DNA of 64,000 nt, from positions 92,392,001-92,456,000 of the forward strand of contig CM027383.1 in NCBI GenBank assembly GCA_015680905.1, in the 5' to 3' direction. A model generated the notes under the pieces. That model searched no databases. It was not told where the DNA came from and saw only the letters and a list, made by a program, of their open reading frames with translations. The translations under genes were made by a program, and so were the position numbers. Shown here in pieces: positions 58,920-64,000 of the stretch. This stretch comes from Coptis chinensis. Taxonomy: Eukaryota; Streptophyta; Magnoliopsida; Ranunculales; Ranunculaceae. Each line of letters starts with the position of its first letter. Position 1 is the first letter of the stretch.

Positions 58920-59165
58920 CAAGCTTCTGATTTCTGGTCTGGTTGGTGCTTTGGGATTGATCCAATTTTTCTGTCTCGTGAGTGTTTTGCATCAAGTTTC
59001 TGATTTCCCGTCTCATGGTTATTTGAAATTGATCCAATTCTTTTTCATCAAACTTGTGATTTCCCGTCTTGTGTGTGCTTTGAAATTGATTCAATTCTTT
59101 AACATCAAGTTTCTACTTTCCCATTGATTAATCAAGCTCCTGATTTCCCGTTGATTAATCAAGGT
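58920..59165 (+). repeat. Tandem repeat (~64-bp unit, 3-4 imperfect copies)
   Basis: Repeated units read CATCAAGTTTCTGATTTCCC, GTCTYRTG, GAAATTGATCCAATTCTTT. The last units shorten to CTGATTTCCCGTTGATTAAT. Non-coding. Confidence 0.75.
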
Positions 59166-62100
59166 GATCTATAATAGCCAACTGTGTACGTAGATCCTCC
59201 CGCAGTGTCTCTGCAAAAAATAGCAATAAAATCAAATTCACAAATGCTTCTATTAGTTATCAAATTATCAAATTATAGTTATATATGATTTTAACTATTT
59301 GGGATCATCGAAAACTTATAAAAATACCTTGAAATGACATGTAATGAGTCATTTTAAAGTCTGATCTGATCCACTAAAACCATCACATAAACCAAAAAAA
59401 AACTTCTAATCACCAACAAAATAAAACTATAAATAGGCAACTGTGCTAGATGTCCTAATAGTCGTTGGTCCACTTAATTTGATTATCACTAATACGCACC
59501 AGTCCACCAATTCCAGATTTATCCACACTGTAAAACTGGTATGTGTCTAAATTTGAGATCGAGTGTTTTGAGAGAAGCTAGTAGACCGGTGTCTTAATGC
59601 ATGGGTGGTTGAAAAAACTCACACAGGATACTGGATATAACCATCAGCATGTTGAATATCCTTTCTTATCTAATAAACCCCTAATGATATAGATAAATCA
59701 ATCAATGAAACTTATAATGTCAAATTGACAATTTAATCTAATATTATAACACGCAAAGCTCAATCAAAATAGATGTAGAAAACATGTCATTTATCATAAC
59801 AATGGTGCACTTATATTTACCTCAAGCAAAAGAAAATGTTTTAGCTAAACCCAAACACTCCAATACTCTTTTGACCTCCAATGCTTCAACAAAACCATCA
59901 CTGTCTTTATAGAAAAAATAGCAAAAATGGTTTGTAGCAACTTGGCGCGCCTCAGTTCAGCGTCATCCACTTCACCTGTGAGCTCCTCCTTTCCTCAGAA
60001 TTACCAAGAAACTCCAAGCCATTTTTTCATCGTTGCCACCAATTCTATGATTTATAAATACTTGAAGTTAGAAATTACAACAAATAGTTTAAATAAAAAT
60101 AAATAAAAAACTTCAAAGTTATCTCTTGTACAACGTGTTATGCAAAATTGACATAATCTCATTATGTAAAATCTGCAGCTTTGAGACATTCTAAGAGTAT
60201 TTACTTAAGTTTCAATATTTTATATATTTTTCTGTCCAAATTTAAGAAGTTAGAATATTCCATATCATTGGTCATAAATTGTATGGAAAATTGATATATA
60301 TCATTCTTTGGCAGAGAAAGCTAGCTACCCAAAGAATAAAGTTTGGTTAGGTAGGCCCAATTGAATTAAATGAAATCTTTTAAGCATAATCCTATAATCT
60401 AACCATCTACAATGCAAAATCATAAAAGCTGAAAATGCAACATCATACCAAGAACGTACTTGAGATTAACACTGTATAATTTTTTTGGATGAGATAACCT
60501 TGTGATAACGGTTAATATTCTATAAGATTTAAAGTTTAAAGCGTATCTCACAGGGAACAATATACATGTGATGAACCAACAATACACGTTATCATGTCCA
60601 AAGACTTACTTGCTGTGGTGCTTGGTTTAGGACTTCTTCACCACTTCATCCTCTTAGACTTCTTATAAGCACAATCATTATTCTAACGCAGAACCTTACA
60701 AAAAACTGCCACTGATTTATAGAGAAAGAGAACACCACCATTTATATGTATATTCCCCCAAACCCAAAGAATAATAAGGACTAATATCTATATATTCGAT
60801 TTCTTGTTTAAAAGAATGAAGGGTCAAATAAAAGAAAAAGCATAGTACCTTGATCATCCTCGTTCCTTCCCATTCCAATGGATCGTTAGAAGAATAAATG
60901 AATTATTGGTTGGAGACATTCATTAGTAGAGTCCGACTCGTACCGATGATTCAAACTAAAAAATAGATAATAAACCCATTAGTTAATAGCACTTGATCAA
61001 ATACAATATCACTAATAAAAACCAATCAAAACATTTTAGAAAAATTAATAAATAATAACAAAGAGTCTACTATCATTCTATAGTTGAAACTGGATTCCTT
61101 AGTATAACAAAGGCAAGGAATGTATGCACTCATGTTCAAATGTGAGCAGTTGGGCTGTAAATAATATATATATGCACCCAAAGGTTTCTTGATATTTGTA
61201 TATCATAATTTACCAAAAACAAACTTTAAAATTCAGGTAATACTAACAATGAGAGTATGTGAGTACATAGAACAAACAACTAAGTAAACTTCATTTAGTA
61301 TGCGAAGGTTCTATGGCGTGGGCATACTATAGTCATGGTTTGAGGATGATATGACACTTATTGTAGTCTGCTAGTGGCAGACCCGAGGACATTTAGAGTT
61401 CGTCATCTTTGATAGGGAATTCGATACCCTGACCGATCATGATATGACCACTTTAAAACACATTTGCCAACACACCTAGTCATGTGCTTAAATTTCCCTT
61501 CAACACCAAGCACATACTAAATATTTGGTGCAGATAAGCAAAGATCGGATGTGACTTTCTACTTCACCGTCTGCAATCACAACTGATCTCCCCAAGTTTG
61601 TAATTTATGTGGTCATTTGATCGCCATAACATCTGTATAGATACAATTTTCTTCGTTTTCATGTACTATTCATATTAATTTGAGATATTAACTTTCTACA
61701 TTCAAAATGATAGGTGATCTCTTTTTCTGCCACACTTTACTTTAACATGCCATTAAGGATCTCCATGATCAGACATTGGATTCATGTTTTGCCTTATAGT
61801 GATCAAATGATTCTAATTCTCTAGCAAGCATCAAATTTAACTCATTTCTCATCCGGCCACCCCTTTACAACCCAACAGTTTACATAGACATTGAGTGATC
61901 TCTTTGACGTTTGACTGAAGCAAGTATCTGCAATGGAGGAACAACTCGAGTAACCTATAGCTTAATAGCATCTTTATTATGGCATTCTCGTACTCATAGG
62001 AACTCTGCAACATTGACCCCAGTTATAACAGAGTCCCAACAATTCCTATGATCATATAGGGATCAAATACAGAGGTTTCTAATTTAAGATATTCTATCAG

Positions 62101-62276
62101 GCATTGAAATGTCCTAAATAACATGAGATTCCAATGCCTAGGTTGTTTGATTGCTCTTATGACTTACCAAACAAAAAATGAATGCTCTAATGTATTGCAT
62201 GCACCTCCTGACATGGGCTGAAGGTTTAGTTAATCATGAATTTAACTTCAAGTGTTGATTCTTTAAAGGATCTTTT
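59166..62276. other. AT-rich gene-free intergenic DNA
   Basis: No open frame of note, no tRNA or rRNA and no clear terminal repeats. The stretch at ~61300-61450 (GGTTCTATGGCGTGGGCATA...) is somewhat richer in GC but shows no gene I recognise. Confidence 0.45.
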
Positions 62277-62480
62277 AGTATTACCCCCCTACTAGATGAG
62301 TCAATTAGGATTTACCCCAACTAGATGGGGAAATTAGGATCTCCCCCCTGAATACACACAAAAAAAAAGTCAACTTAGGTTGACCGTGTTTTTTTTTGTG
62401 TGTACTCAGGGGGGAGACCATAATCTCTCCATCTAGTTGGGGGAAATCCTAATTGGCTCATCTAGTAGGGGGGTAATACT
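62277..62480. mobile_element. Short fold-back element, copy 2
   Basis: The left arm runs AGTATTACCCCCCTACTAGA, CAATTAGGATTTACCCCAAC, TAGGATCTCCCCCC. The right arm is its near-perfect inverse, ending GGGGGGTAATACT, around a core reading GTCAACTTAGGTTGACC. The 204-bp hairpin is the same family as the 42853-43012 copy and is better preserved. Confidence 0.87.
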
Positions 62481-62840
62481 AGTTAACCCTTTTTTAAATA
62501 CATTTTCAAGGACAATTTGTTGGTATTGATCGAATGATTTGCAATTGGGAGCATCTATATATTATGAGGTCAGAGTGTGGGAAAAATTGTAATGGTAAAG
62601 TTTGTGTGTTGATTTGTTTTGTTTCTTATGTTTCCAACTATAATTGTGAAATTTACATCAAGTGTGAGCATTAGTGATGTGTTTAGGATTATGCTTTTCT
62701 ACAGCTAAAAATTGTGGTTTCCATTAATTATGTCAATTTTTACAATAAATCTTTCCTCTGCTATTCTATCCTTTCTACACATTAAATATTTTGGTCTTTT
62801 TACAGGTGAGGAGAGTCCAATATCAATCCAAAACAGATGT

Positions 62841-64000
62841 TGTCACAGCCCGAATTTCTAAACAATTAAAAAAAAAATGAATATTTGAAATATAAATATA
62901 TCAAACATCACTCGATTCAATTGTTTAAAAACTCAGACTATGACGGGGTGGATACAACACATGTCAAAACCTAAAACTCACATCATAAAGAATCTTAACA
63001 ACAAAAATAATCTCCAAAAATTCTCTTTATTACTTTATAAAAAGTCTATCTTCCGTCCCAATAAAACATCAAACCACTCTAAGAATAACAGGTCTTCAAC
63101 ATCGTATTTTCATATCATACAAAAAGAAAACTACGTTATTACATACTTCCAAAAGATCAGACCTAATAAAATAACCTCCCGGACTGCTCCAGGCAAGAAT
63201 CCAAATCACACGCCGCGGTTCCACTGCCTTCCATCTATGTTCCTAAGAACACACCCACGTTGCCAAAACAAAGCAAACATGGGTCAGCAAAATGGAATTT
63301 GCTGGTATGAATAGACTAACCACATATAAACATTATCATACTTTAATTATCCAAACAATCACGTTATATTTTCCCATAACTTAATCATTCTCAGCTTGGA
63401 AGATAGGTAGTTCCGTCATTTCAACTGGCATAGTTTCTTCCCAAGCAAAACTTCCATTATATTAACTCATTCTAATAACTCGTTTTAATATCTAAATCAT
63501 TAAATTAAAACTTACTGATATCCACTGCTGTATAAGGGTAGGACTGGCGTCCTCAAGACAAAATGTTATTAAGTCCTACCCTCCTGCAAAAGAAAGTTAG
63601 AACTTCTATATAACATATGTAGATATTATATTAGGTATTCAAAAGTCAACTCCAAACACTCGCATAATCAAAGAATACAACTAACCCGCAAGACGAATAC
63701 CTTAGTTCCTCTACAGCAAAGTCCAAACAATCGGTCATTCATGGCACATTCAATGAATACCCCTATATAACGCTTAACGGGCCATTTATGGCGCATTCAA
63801 TAAATGCCCACCTAACATATGACATCAACAGTCATAAAACTCAATTCCAAAACTTGAGGCGTGGAGAGTTCTAAAAGAGTGCGGTAAATTTGTTTACGCA
63901 TTATTAAAATTTATTATATATATTCTTTTAGAGAACGGAAGAATATCTTGATTCATGTATTTTTTATTTACGCGTTATTAATTAGATTAATGTCTAAGTG
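62841..64000. other. Possible LTR or LTR-element edge running off the window
   Basis: The sequence from 62841 starts TGTCACAGCCCGAATTTCTA, the kind of 5' end found in several plant gypsy LTRs. Near 63740-63820 the phrase GGYCATTYATGGCRCATTC, AATRAATRCCC occurs twice, as in LTR or satellite DNA. No matching second LTR, primer-binding site or coding domain is inside the window. Treat it as a tentative fossil. Confidence 0.3.

Noticed and set aside
62940-63314. 124-codon open frame near the right edge
   Set aside because: Low-complexity Asn/Lys-rich composition without domain signs, inside a likely repeat.

Overview
This window is nuclear DNA of a flowering plant, almost certainly a eudicot. 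Genes are split by short AT-rich GT-AG introns, and the proteins (a SWR1-complex subunit, a laccase, an SKU5-similar protein, the NatB subunit NAA25, an IMK-type receptor kinase) are plant orthologues. The spaces between genes are full of hAT transposons, fold-back MITEs, a SINE and a Ty3/gypsy retrotransposon. I cannot name the species. All calls come from reading the sequence; no database was searched.

Layout. 1-6.2 kb: a short PPR protein (+), then an Abraxas-like MPN protein (-) with a tandem duplication in its only intron. 6.2-15.0 kb: no host gene. It holds a decayed autonomous hAT element with an 8-bp target duplication, a fold-back MITE bordered by complementary CA/GT arrays, a 660-bp non-autonomous hAT element with a perfect 8-bp target duplication, and two diverged copies of an unidentified 0.65-kb repeat. 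15.0-26.5 kb: one Tat-lineage Ty3/gypsy fossil bounded by GTGAG on both sides, with two tandem-repeat arrays and a long antisense coding-like region between integrase and 3' LTR. 27.3-36.6 kb: SKU5-similar protein (+, 8 exons), SWC6 (+, 4 exons) and laccase (-, 6 exons). Two multicopper-oxidase-fold genes thus flank SWC6: the first has lost its copper motifs and the second keeps them all. 39.1-54.0 kb: NAA25 (-, 19 exons). Its 4.4-kb intron carries nested MITEs and a stray promoter plus first exon. 54.5-57.2 kb: IMK2-like receptor kinase (-, 2 exons). 57.2-64.0 kb: no protein gene; it holds a U6 snRNA pseudogene fused to a tRNA-derived SINE-like unit, a tandem repeat, a second copy of the fold-back MITE in the NAA25 intron, and a possible LTR running off the right edge.

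The host genes do not form a pathway. The laccase and the SKU5-like protein act in the apoplast or cell wall. SWC6 works in H2A.Z deposition, NAA25 in co-translational N-terminal acetylation, the Abraxas-like protein as a likely scaffold for a K63 deubiquitinase, and the PPR protein probably in an organelle. The most checkable host-gene anomaly is one extra base in NAA25 exon 2, in an otherwise perfectly phased 19-exon model.
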